This document shows, piece by piece, positions 9,588-18,000 of a DNA stretch of 64,000 nucleotides. Position 1 is the first letter of the stretch. The number at the start of each line of letters is the position of its first letter. The DNA lies in assembly GCA_943371005.1 (NCBI GenBank), contig CALRTB020000015.1, positions 13,203-77,202 on the forward strand, written 5' to 3'. Position numbers and translations under genes: made by a program. The notes beneath the pieces were generated by a model, which was not told the DNA's origin, made no database searches, and was given only the letters and a program-made list of their open reading frames with translations. Source of the stretch: MRBY01 sp943371005. Lineage in GTDB: Bacteria; Cyanobacteriota; Cyanobacteriia; Cyanobacteriales; MRBY01.

Positions 9588-9893
9588 ATGATTCATGTGC
9601 CTAATCATCGTCCACCAACTCATCCAGGAGAAATGTTGCTGAAGGAATTTTTAGAGCCTTTAGGGTTAACACAAAAGGAATTGGCAGAGCGGTTGCATGT
9701 TCCCTATCAAAGGGTTAATGAATTAGTAAAAGGTAAGCGGGGAATGACTCCCAGTACGGCCCTTAGATTGGCGAAGTTTTTTGGTAATTCCCCTGATTTT
9801 TGGTTGAATTTACAGTTACGTTGGGATCTTTATTACGTGCAACAATCTGAAGCTCTGGAGTTAGAAAAAATCTCAACTTATATTTCTGCTTAA
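9588..9893 (+). CDS. higA: HigA-family antitoxin (partner of the broken higB)
   Basis: The protein has 101 aa. The PTHPGEMLLKEFLEPLGL opening and an HTH at about residues 25-50 (TQKELAERLHVPYQRVNELVKGKR) are diagnostic of HigA. HigA binds HigB and represses the operon promoter. With its toxin disrupted it is now an antitoxin without a target at this locus, though it may still repress or cross-neutralise. Confidence 0.9.
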   Translation: MIHVPNHRPPTHPGEMLLKEFLEPLGLTQKELAERLHVPYQRVNELVKGKRGMTPSTALRLAKFFGNSPDFWLNLQLRWDLYYVQQSEALELEKISTYISA

Positions 9894-9978
9894 AAGAATT
9901 TTCTGTAGGCGATCGCCTCTCATGCTTTCCCTTTTCCGCATTTACCCATATGTCAGATCCTAACCTTGGGCAAGAAAA

Positions 9979-10293
9979 ATGAAACGAGACAAGCTATTAC
10001 CTATCCATCCTGGAGAAGTTCTGCTCGAAGAATTTCTCAAACCAATGAACCTCAGTCAGAACAAGCTTGCCCTAGCGATCCGTGTGCCTGCCCGTCAGAT
10101 CAACGAGATTGTTCAAGGTAAACGTCATATAACTGCCGATACAGCCCTGCGCTTAGGCTTCTATTTCAAGATGTCGCCTCAATTTTGGCTCGGTTTACAA
10201 ATGGACTATGACTTAGATATTGCAGAGGATGAGCTTAGTGAAAAACTGCAACGGGAAGTGATCCCTGCAGAGCTCATCTCTACTACTGCCTAA
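9979..10293 (+). CDS. Second HigA-family protein, orphan antitoxin
   Basis: The protein has 104 aa with the same plan as its neighbour (LLPIHPGEVLLEEFLKPMNL, then the HTH SQNKLALAIRVPARQINEI). No higB lies in the 85 bp between the two antitoxins, which contain a HIP1 site. It could be a relic of a second higBA pair or an accessory repressor. Confidence 0.85.
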   Translation: MKRDKLLPIHPGEVLLEEFLKPMNLSQNKLALAIRVPARQINEIVQGKRHITADTALRLGFYFKMSPQFWLGLQMDYDLDIAEDELSEKLQREVIPAELISTTA

Positions 10294-10526
10294 TCAATAA
10301 TGTGACGATCTCGCCCAGTGTTATTCGAATAGCCTTGTCCTGGTTTCCGGCAGCGTCAACGGCCATTTTTGACTTTGACGATTTCAGTAAACTGGCAACT
10401 GAGACAATGGAGCATTAGGAGCCTAAAATTTCTTTCAATTCTAGCCTTTATCCTTACCTTTCTGAGACTGCCCATTTTTTTGCGGGGTGATAGTCTAATC
10501 AGAAATTCTTAGTTCATTTGTATGCC

Positions 10527-11345
10527 ATGAAGGAAGTTCAGCGGTTATTTGCTCTCACCACAACCATCATTAAACATCCCGTCCGAGCCATTCCAATTTT
10601 GATTGGTCTTGGCCTGGTGGTTTTTGGGACGCAGAATTATCAGCCCGCCGCTGACCCTGTAGCAATTGACCCTACTGCTTCTACAGAGGCCACCACAAAT
10701 CCTTGTCCTGTCCATCTCCCCAATGGCTTACCTACAGGAACCCCAGCTACTAATGATTTAATCGTGCGGGATATCTACTGCCTCAGTTCTAACGACGATG
10801 CCAAGTTCGCCGATTGGGTCGCCTTCCGTTTAGACCAAGCCACCATCACTGGCAGTTCAGAGCAAGACCGGGAATGGGAAGCTGATCCCAAAATTCACCG
10901 TAATAAAACCCTTGAACCCGAAGACTTTCGCGGCGCTTATAAATGGGGTAACTATGACCGGGGCCATCTAGCTCCCCTCGCCTCATTCCGAGGGAAGAAC
11001 TGGCAACAGGTGAACTATCTCAGCAACATCACTCCCCAGAAAGCTAGTCTGAACCGGGGCGCTTGGAAAGAACTCGAAGAATATGAACGGGATCTCGTCA
11101 GACAGTATGACGAAGTCTATGTGATCGTAGGAACCGCCTACGATAATCAGCCCCTCAGCCTGATCAATGCCGACGAACCCACCAATATTCCCGACTACTT
11201 TTGGCGGATCATTCAATACGACGGCAAGACTGAAGCCTATCTCTTTCCCCAGGACACCCCCAGTGGCACCGACTTTCGTCTGGGTAAAACAACTGTCCAT
11301 GAAGTAGAGCAGTGGAGTGGCCTGAATTTTGACTTACAAAAATGA
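10527..11345 (+). CDS. DNA/RNA non-specific endonuclease, NucA type
   Basis: The ATG at 10527 gives 272 aa; an in-frame TTG lies at 10518. Residues of about 15-35 are hydrophobic (IPILIGLGLVVFG) and serve as a signal anchor, so the enzyme probably acts outside the cytoplasm or on the membrane. The beta-beta-alpha-metal active site is present: DRGH at residues 144-147 (His 147 is the general base) and a downstream YLSNITPQKASLNRGAW block carrying the metal-binding Asn. It degrades DNA and RNA, perhaps for nutrient scavenging or defence against incoming DNA. Confidence 0.88.
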   Translation: MKEVQRLFALTTTIIKHPVRAIPILIGLGLVVFGTQNYQPAADPVAIDPTASTEATTNPCPVHLPNGLPTGTPATNDLIVRDIYCLSSNDDAKFADWVAFRLDQATITGSSEQDREWEADPKIHRNKTLEPEDFRGAYKWGNYDRGHLAPLASFRGKNWQQVNYLSNITPQKASLNRGAWKELEEYERDLVRQYDEVYVIVGTAYDNQPLSLINADEPTNIPDYFWRIIQYDGKTEAYLFPQDTPSGTDFRLGKTTVHEVEQWSGLNFDLQK

Positions 11346-11346
11346 T

Positions 11347-11373
11347 GTTGATAGGCGATCGCCTCAACCTTTT
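11347..11373 (+). terminator. Terminator-like hairpin centred on a HIP1 site
   Basis: GTTGA (11347-11351) and TCAAC (11364-11368) flank GGCGATCGCC, giving an extended inverted repeat followed by CCTTTT just after the nuclease stop. Confidence 0.4.
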
Positions 11374-11440
11374 CCTGCGGGTAAGCTGTCGCTGACAGAC
11401 TAAAATCAAGTGAAGCCTAAGCTAAGCTCACCGTTGACCC

Positions 11441-11629
11441 ATGACCTTTAGTACCCAGTTAGATATCTATCTGCGCTCTCGTTTTACCCTCCTCATTATT
11501 GTGACCCCAGAAGAGGAACGGTTATTACAAACGATTAAAGCAGTCTGTAAACAGGGAGGAGTTATGAAAACGCTTGGAACCTTTACTATATGTAGCTTTT
11601 ATAGAAACAAAGAAGCTATATCAAATTAA
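11441..11629 (+). pseudogene. Truncated Ycf46-like ATPase N-terminus
   Basis: The first 40 or so residues (FSTQLDIYLRSRFTLLIIVT, then PEEERLLQTIKAVC) resemble the N-terminus of Ycf46-type AAA proteins of cyanobacteria. The rest of that roughly 500-aa family, including the AAA module, is missing; the frame runs into unrelated sequence and stops at 62 aa. The 190 bp that follow (11630-11820) hold no clear gene. The inferred cause is a deletion or insertion. It is unlikely to be functional. Confidence 0.55.
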
Positions 11630-11820
11630 ATTTTTCTAATTTTACAGGATCTTCTCAGGGAAAGGAAAAGGCCCCTAGGGAAGATTTATCTTAGCTAACC
11701 TGGTATTGCTACGTCACAGTGACGAAAAGCCGTGGATCATGGCAGTATTTGGTTCAAGGCATTGAAGCGGCAGTAATTTAATAAAACTATACAAAACTCC
11801 CGACAAAGCAGAGCCGATGG

Positions 11821-13005
11821 CTAGGAAGTATAGCGTTGGAGGAGCTGCTGGGCGATTTGCTGGTGTTGTTTGATTAAAAAATCAGGTGCTAAGATTTGGG
11901 CATTCTCACCGTATCTCATCAACCAACGCATGAATTCAGGCAGCGATCGCCGGGGTAATGTCACTGAGTAGTCAATATATTTAGGTTGATAACCCCTAGA
12001 CGCTTTTGGGCCTTTGCGGATCTGTTGGCTGGGGTGTCGCTGTTCTGCTTCTAGGGCGATCATGGCAGCGCCATCAAAAAAGCGTACTTTAATGGGAATC
12101 AACTCAGCGGTGCCTCGCAGTTCAGCCTGTTGCTCTTCTGCTGTCCCTAACCGGAGACCCCACCCTTGTTCTAGGAGTTGATGGGCGATCGCCAATCGTT
12201 CCCGCTGTTTATCTAAACCACGCCCTTGGGGATCAATAATTCTGAAATGTTCCGCAAACCGATTGAGGCGACCAACCACCAGACATCCGGTTTGACAGTC
12301 TTCGTAGAGGAGATACCAAGCGACATGATAAAAAATCAGTTGCAGGGGCCAGACCTGCTGTAATCCCAGATATTTTTCTGTGTAGGGGGAGCTATGGCGA
12401 CTAATTTCAATTTTTTGTCCTTTCCAGATCGCGGCTTCAAGGTCTGGTAGATGATGAAATAGCGTATGTCGGTATTCACCCTGGGCCATCATCAGTTCTG
12501 GGTCGGTCTGATTAACAGGGTGATTGAGATTTTGGCGGATGGGATAGGTGGGGTCTAGGTCTTTAAAATCAAAGCCCCGCAGATAACGTTGGATCTTTTC
12601 TAAGGCTTGACGGTAGCGAAAATCTCCCAAATCGTGGGCGATCGCCGCCATGCCATTGAGAGCCAGTTGAAGATCTGTCGTACTAAAGACCCCCGTCCCT
12701 AGGTAGTAGCCCCAGCGATACATCCGATTTTCGAGCACTCCATATTGCCGCAAAAAGCCAAAGTCCTTACGGATAGTCGCTAGGGAAGGATAATTTGGTT
12801 TAAAGTCAATGTTTAATTCACGGGCGATCGCCTGCCATTTTTCTTGCACCGCAACTAAGGCATTATGGTGCCCTTCCCGATGACCCATGCCATCAACATC
12901 AGGACACCCCACCCCCGGAAAACGGACTAAGGCCGTTATTAAAATGAGTAGGCGCTCGAAACTTTTTTGGTCAGAGTAAGGATGGGTTGTGGACACTTTC
13001 GGCAT
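11821..13005 (-). CDS. WYL-domain transcriptional regulator next to cas1/cas2
   Basis: The protein has 394 aa. A winged-helix-like N-terminus (HPYSDQKSFERLLILITALV, residues about 8-110) is followed by a WYL-type ligand-binding region containing LIFYHVAWYLLYE (about 222-235) and FAEHFRIID. It is homologous to the C-terminal two thirds of the 686-aa protein at 33934-35994, sharing HPYSD, a GY-x-x-GTG block and FYH/DIAWYL. It is divergent from the csx18-like/cas1/cas2 genes, so the 334-bp region between is a likely site of control. WYL regulators of this kind repress a CRISPR-Cas locus in Synechocystis; the same role here is inference. Confidence 0.8.
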   Translation of the reverse strand: MPKVSTTHPYSDQKSFERLLILITALVRFPGVGCPDVDGMGHREGHHNALVAVQEKWQAIARELNIDFKPNYPSLATIRKDFGFLRQYGVLENRMYRWGYYLGTGVFSTTDLQLALNGMAAIAHDLGDFRYRQALEKIQRYLRGFDFKDLDPTYPIRQNLNHPVNQTDPELMMAQGEYRHTLFHHLPDLEAAIWKGQKIEISRHSSPYTEKYLGLQQVWPLQLIFYHVAWYLLYEDCQTGCLVVGRLNRFAEHFRIIDPQGRGLDKQRERLAIAHQLLEQGWGLRLGTAEEQQAELRGTAELIPIKVRFFDGAAMIALEAEQRHPSQQIRKGPKASRGYQPKYIDYSVTLPRRSLPEFMRWLMRYGENAQILAPDFLIKQHQQIAQQLLQRYTS

Positions 13006-13339
13006 GATCTTGACCCAGGGCTAACCCACTATCTCTTTTATTGTCTACCAAAAGAAACTATTGGAGCATTGCTTCTATTGATTCTTAATCAAGTAAAAAG
13101 TTCTGTTCAACGATATTGTCTTTTTCGTGATTATGCTTGGTAACATTTGATTCAATAGAGCTTGTCTGCAGTAAGAGGCCATTTATAAAGTAAATGAACT
13201 TCTTAATTTGTCCCCTAAATCTCCTCACTAAAGCTCCGGCATTTTGGGGGACTTTGATCCCATTGATTGACCGAAAATCTCCCCCAGACTGGGGGCCGGG
13301 GGGCTTGATCAATCAGCTCTTAGTTTGGAGTTTGAAGCG
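13006..13339. other. Intergenic region between the WYL regulator and the cas1 operon
   Basis: This 334-bp stretch has no convincing gene. It contains ATATTGTCTTTTT (13113-13125), also found upstream of cmr2 at 24648-24660, then a GC-rich palindromic repeat (13203-13306). The SD-like GGAG at 13327-13330 fits a start at ATG 13340. Promoters for both divergent units are expected here. Confidence 0.5.
13203..13306. repeat. GC-rich palindromic repeat, diverged copy
   Basis: CCCCTAAATC, a GGGGGACTTTGA segment, and CCCCCAGACTGGGGG followed by CCGGGGGGC resemble the repeat family that fills 50985-56156. An inverted TGATTGA/TCAATCA pair flanks the core. Confidence 0.55.
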
Positions 13340-13636
13340 ATGTATCTTTCTTCACGCGGTATTGTTGTTCGGAATTTGGCGGCGGCTCTTATTAATGGTG
13401 CCATTACCCTGGTGATTCTTTTGATTGCGCCTCTGGGTTTAGCGGCAGTGATCATGAATACGATCCTCGTGGGACTTTCGACATTTTTTGTTTGTAGTGC
13501 GATGGATCTGGTCAGTGCTTGGCTATTGGGGGGCGCGACACCACCGCAATCTTTGGGGGCCACTCGTCGCGGTGATCTGACCCAAACTTCCCGCCAAAAG
13601 GATATCTATCCCTACGGCGATCGCCAAGACCGATGA
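13340..13636 (+). CDS. Small cas1-linked membrane protein (Csx18-like)
   Basis: ATG 13340 has GGAG 9 nt upstream and gives 98 aa; an in-frame TTG at 13325 is less likely. Two hydrophobic helices (about 10-36 and 40-64, with LINGAITLVILLIAPLGLAA) precede a polar tail. The stop overlaps the cas1 ATG by 4 nt, so the two are translationally coupled. Size, topology and position match the short membrane proteins called Csx18 in cyanobacterial type III loci, but the name is assigned from memory of the family rather than a search. The role is unknown. Confidence 0.6.
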   Translation: MYLSSRGIVVRNLAAALINGAITLVILLIAPLGLAAVIMNTILVGLSTFFVCSAMDLVSAWLLGGATPPQSLGATRRGDLTQTSRQKDIYPYGDRQDR

Positions 13637-14619
13637 GAACCCTCTATGTGTCAGAGCAGGGCTGTTATCTGCGGTTACGACAGGAATATTTAGGGGTTTG
13701 GCGTCAGCAGGCTTGTCTCACGGAAATACAGTTGCCCCACCTGGAGCAGGTGCTCATTTTTGGGCAGTCACAACTCTCCACCCAGGCGATTCGGGCTTGT
13801 CTTTGGCGGGATATTCCGATTATTTTTCTCTCGCGGATGGGTTTTTGTTATGGGCGCATTATGGCTCTGGAGCGGGGTTATCGCCATTTATCCCGTTATC
13901 AGCAAGCGCTATCGACAGTGGATAAGTTGACGGCGGCTCGGGCGATCGCCGGGGCGAAGCTTCAGAACAGTCGGGTGCTCCTTCAGCGGCAGCAGCGTAA
14001 GCGACCCCTAGAACCGGTCGCTTTTGCCATCGAAAGTTTGGGGTATCTGCGTCAACAGATTTCCATCGCTGATTCTGTGGAACGAATTATGGGTTTAGAA
14101 GGGGCCGCCGCCGCCAGTTATTTTAATGGCCTAAGTTATTGTCTACGCAATGATCAGTTTCCTTTTATGGGGCGATCGCGACGGCCACCGTTGAATCCGG
14201 TAAATGCGCTGCTCAGTTTTGGTTATCAGGTGTTGTGGAACCATCTCTTTAGCCTGATCGAAATTCGGGGTCTTGATCCCTATCAGGGTTGTTTGCACCA
14301 GGGTTCAGAACGCCACGGGGCTTTAGTTTCGGATCTGATCGAAGAATTTCGCGCCCCTATTGTGGATAGTTTGGTTTTATATCTCGTGAATAAAAACATC
14401 ATCAAGCCAGATCATTTTATCTATCGGGATGGGGGCTGTTTTCTAAACCAAGGGGGACGTAAGGTTTATCTGTCGGCTTTTGTGCAGCAGATGGAAACGA
14501 CTATTTCTATAGGGGATCGTCAGGAGCCGCGCTGGCATCTGTTGATGCGCCAGGTACGTGCGTTCCAAAATTTTGTTTATCGTCCGGTGTTGGGCTATGC
14601 ACCCTACGAAATTCGTTGA
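13633..14619 (+). CDS. cas1: CRISPR integrase Cas1
   Basis: The protein has 328 aa, normal for Cas1. Active-site residues can be placed at Glu156 (GLEGAAAASYF), His222 (CLHQGSERHG) and Glu237 (LVSDLIEEFRAPIVD), which bind the catalytic metal. Cas1 with Cas2 integrates new spacers at the leader-repeat junction, 450 bp downstream. No reverse-transcriptase fusion is present, so spacers are expected to come from DNA. The ATG overlaps the upstream gene and the stop overlaps cas2. Confidence 0.97.
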   Translation: MRTLYVSEQGCYLRLRQEYLGVWRQQACLTEIQLPHLEQVLIFGQSQLSTQAIRACLWRDIPIIFLSRMGFCYGRIMALERGYRHLSRYQQALSTVDKLTAARAIAGAKLQNSRVLLQRQQRKRPLEPVAFAIESLGYLRQQISIADSVERIMGLEGAAAASYFNGLSYCLRNDQFPFMGRSRRPPLNPVNALLSFGYQVLWNHLFSLIEIRGLDPYQGCLHQGSERHGALVSDLIEEFRAPIVDSLVLYLVNKNIIKPDHFIYRDGGCFLNQGGRKVYLSAFVQQMETTISIGDRQEPRWHLLMRQVRAFQNFVYRPVLGYAPYEIR

Positions 14620-14897
14620 TGTTTTATCTGGTGGCCTATGACATTTGTGATAACAAACGGCGTAAAAAGATCGCGGATCTGCTGGAGGGCTATGGGGTGC
14701 GGGTGCAATATTCTGTTTTTGAATGTCATCTCTCTCCCAAAAAGTACAAGGAGTTGAAAAAGCGGCTTTTGCGTCACTACAAGGAGGATAAAGGGGACAG
14801 TTTACGGTTTTATCCGGTTTCCGGTCATACTTTATCTCAGGTAGAAGTTTGGGGTGCTCCACCTCTAACTTGTCCGCCTTCTTCAACGATTATTTAG
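14619..14897 (+). CDS. cas2: CRISPR integration subunit Cas2
   Basis: ATG 14619 overlaps the cas1 stop (TGATG), giving 92 aa; an in-frame TTG at 14616 is less likely. The ferredoxin-fold start FYLVAYDICDNKRRKK has the conserved Asp in YDI, and YSVFECHLSPKK follows. Cas2 bridges two Cas1 dimers in the integration complex. The leader of the array begins directly after the stop. Confidence 0.95.
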   Translation: MFYLVAYDICDNKRRKKIADLLEGYGVRVQYSVFECHLSPKKYKELKKRLLRHYKEDKGDSLRFYPVSGHTLSQVEVWGAPPLTCPPSSTII

Positions 14898-15075
14898 CGA
14901 TCGATTTGGAAAATGGCTGAAAGGGTACCAACTGTGTTCTATTGCTCGACTGCTTGCCTAGAAAGGTTTTCGGGGATTTTTGATTGGGTTTTTTCCTTAG
15001 AGTCTGGTAAGATTTTGCTATCGGTCGCAAATGCTTGCTGGAGTTCTCTCTGGACAAGCCTTTGAAAGACCAGCG
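14898..15075 (+). promoter_or_regulatory. CRISPR leader
   Basis: The 178 bp between cas2 and repeat 1 contain no gene. The region is relatively T-rich in its middle part. Two facts place the leader here: the uniform younger repeat variant lies on this side, and a decayed repeat lies at the far end. The array promoter should be in this segment, but no strong -35/-10 pair is obvious. Confidence 0.75.
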
Positions 15076-18000
15076 GTTTCTCTTTACCTGAGAAGCAAAT
15101 AGATTGGGAACTATAATCAATCTCTTCATCCTGAGCAGTTGCTTCTTTCTGTTTCTCTTTACCTGAGAAGCAAATAGATTGGGAACTTTGCTATCCAGAC
15201 GCTGACCCGCATGGTAGACTTTGTTTCTCTTTACCTGAGAAGCAAATAGATTGGGAACGTTTCACGGGAGGCGGTCACCGTTGCAACCGTGCCAGTTTTA
15301 GTTTCTCTTTACCTGAGAAGCAAATAGATTGGGAACATTCACAATGTTTTTTAAGTTCATAGGCAAGATTGTATGTTTCTCTTTACCTGAGAAGCAAATA
15401 GATTGGGAACTTGATAGCAAACATTTAAAGTTTTGCTAATTGTCAATGTTTCTCTTTACCTGAGAAGCAAATAGATTGGGAACATGATATAGATGCTGTT
15501 TACACTTTGTATATTGCTGTAAAACCTGAGGTTTCTCTTTACCTGAGAAGCAAATAGATTGGGAACGTTTCTCCCAGTATTGAGCCTTGGCGAGCCAATG
15601 CCTTTGCTCAGAAGGTTTCTCTTTACCTGAGAAGCAAATAGATTGGGAACACTAGGTTTAACTAGTCTTATAAATTTCCTTAATTATTGTTTCTCTTTAC
15701 CTGAGAAGCAAATAGATTGGGAACCAATACTGGAAAAGGATAACAACAGTTTGAAAAAAGTTGTTTCTCTTTACCTGAGAAGCAAATAGATTGGGAACTT
15801 CGTTCATTTTGTGTGTGTGTGTGTGTGTGGGCATTAGCACCGTTTCTCTTTACCTGAGAAGCAAATAGATTGGGAACTTACAAAGATCTAAAGTATTTTA
15901 TCTACCTAAACAGATACGTTTCTCTTTACCTGAGAAGCAAATAGATTGGGAACTTTTTAAAACTTTAAATCATGAAAAACTTCAACACCAGTTTCTCTTT
16001 ACCTGAGAAGCAAATAGATTGGGAACATACAAGCACCTGCACACGCACGCGATAGTCCTTGCAAACGTTTCTCTTTACCTGAGAAGCAAATAGATTGGGA
16101 ACTAAAGACCTGGAAAAGGCCAAGAAATACCGGAACGAGTTTCTCTTTACCTGAGAAGCAAATAGATTGGGAACGCTACACAGCAGGGTCTGACGTGGTC
16201 AATGTGGTGGCTGTCGGTTTCTCTTTACCTGAGAAGCAAATAGATTGGGAACAGTGAATTGTGACGGTTTCGTCATCATGTTCTACCATTGGTTTCTCTT
16301 TACCTGAGAAGCAAATAGATTGGGAACCCACACTTTCTTTCCATCAATAATAAATTGTCTTCCATGTTTCTCTTTACCTGAGAAGCAAATAGATTGGGAA
16401 CATTCAGTAGATCATAGATACGGTTCAATGAGTAATAAAAGTTTCTCTTTACCTGAGAAGCAAATAGATTGGGAACTGACCTCATTGATTAAATGAGTAA
16501 TGTACGTGATCAGTGTAGGGTTTCTCTTTACCTGAGAAGCAAATAGATTGGGAACTTTGTAAAAAAATTTGAAACTCTGAAACTATTGTGCGTTTCTCTT
16601 TACCTGAGAAGCAAATAGATTGGGAACCGTTGTTTGTTGTATCTGATGTTGCGTTCTTTAACTTTCATTGTTTCTCTTTACCTGAGAAGCAAATAGATTG
16701 GGAACTTTTATAGCTATTTATATATAGCTGTAGTTCTTTTAGTTTCTCTTTACCTGAGAAGCAAATAGATTGGGAACTCGCTTAAGCTCTGCGATCTCAT
16801 GGTTTGCGCTGATTAGGTTTCTCTTTACCTGAGAAGCAAATAGATTGGGAACCATCGCTGTCCTTTAAGTAAGTGGCGATCGCCCCGTCGTTTCTCTTTA
16901 CCTGAGAAGCAAATAGATTGGGAACGTCTCCCTGGCTGTAATGGGCGAAATTGCACAAAAGTTTCTCTTTACCTGAGAAGCAAATAGATTGGGAACTACA
17001 TCAAAAACAAAGGCTGGAGAGTCTGGAGTCATACCGACAGCGTTGTTTCTCTTTACCTGAGAAGCAAATAGATTGGGAACAAATCGCGGTCATGGCAAAG
17101 CATACAGCTATCGCAGGTTTCTCTTTACCTGAGAAGCAAATAGATTGGGAACTTGAAGGGTAAATTACCTGAAAACCAGTTTGAGCAGGTTTCTCTTTAC
17201 CTGAGAAGCAAATAGATTGGGAACCTTTGCACAAGGCGAGCCTTGAGATCCTGAACCCGTGCTTGTGTTTCTCTTTACCTGAGAAGCAAATAGATTGGGA
17301 ACTTTTAAGCCTTCAAAATGATTTGTTTTCTTTGACTCTTATGTTTCTCTTTACCTGAGAAGCAAATAGATTGGGAACATGCAGCACTGGCATACTGCAC
17401 TCGTTGTTCATCCGTCCGTTTCTCTTTACCTGAGAAGCAAATAGATTGGGAACATAAAATTAAGGGCTGTGTTAGCTATCTGGAGGATAGGTTTCTCTTT
17501 ACCTGAGAAGCAAATAGATTGGGAACATCCAAGCGTCCAGCTTTGCAGTGCGACTGCGGTCGGTCGTGTTTCTCTTTACCTGAGAAGCAAATAGATTGGG
17601 AACTAGAAGGAATACTAAATTGTAGTAGTTATTGTTGTTAGTGTTTCTCTTTACCTGAGAAGCAAATAGATTGGGAACAGTTTTTCCTAAAGAACTGCTA
17701 TTCTGCAACAATTCTTGTTTCTCTTTACCTGAGAAGCAAATAGATTGGGAACAAGCTTTTTAAACTCAGATACAAACGTATCCCAGTCATATCGTTGTTT
17801 CTCTTTACCTGAGAAGCAAATAGATTGGGAACCTTGGGTGAGAACCCAATAACACAAACGAACGAACAAAAGGGTTTCTCTTTACCTGAGAAGCAAATAG
17901 ATTGGGAACTCAGCGTCTGTCATTGTGGTCACGAACACTGTGTCCTGGGGAAGGTTTCTCTTTACCTGAGAAGCAAATAGATTGGAAACTGTGGGAGCGG

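Noticed and set aside
11630..11820. Transposase remnant reading LRHSDEKPWIMAVF
   Set aside because: The match is too short and from memory only; no inverted repeats or other parts support it.
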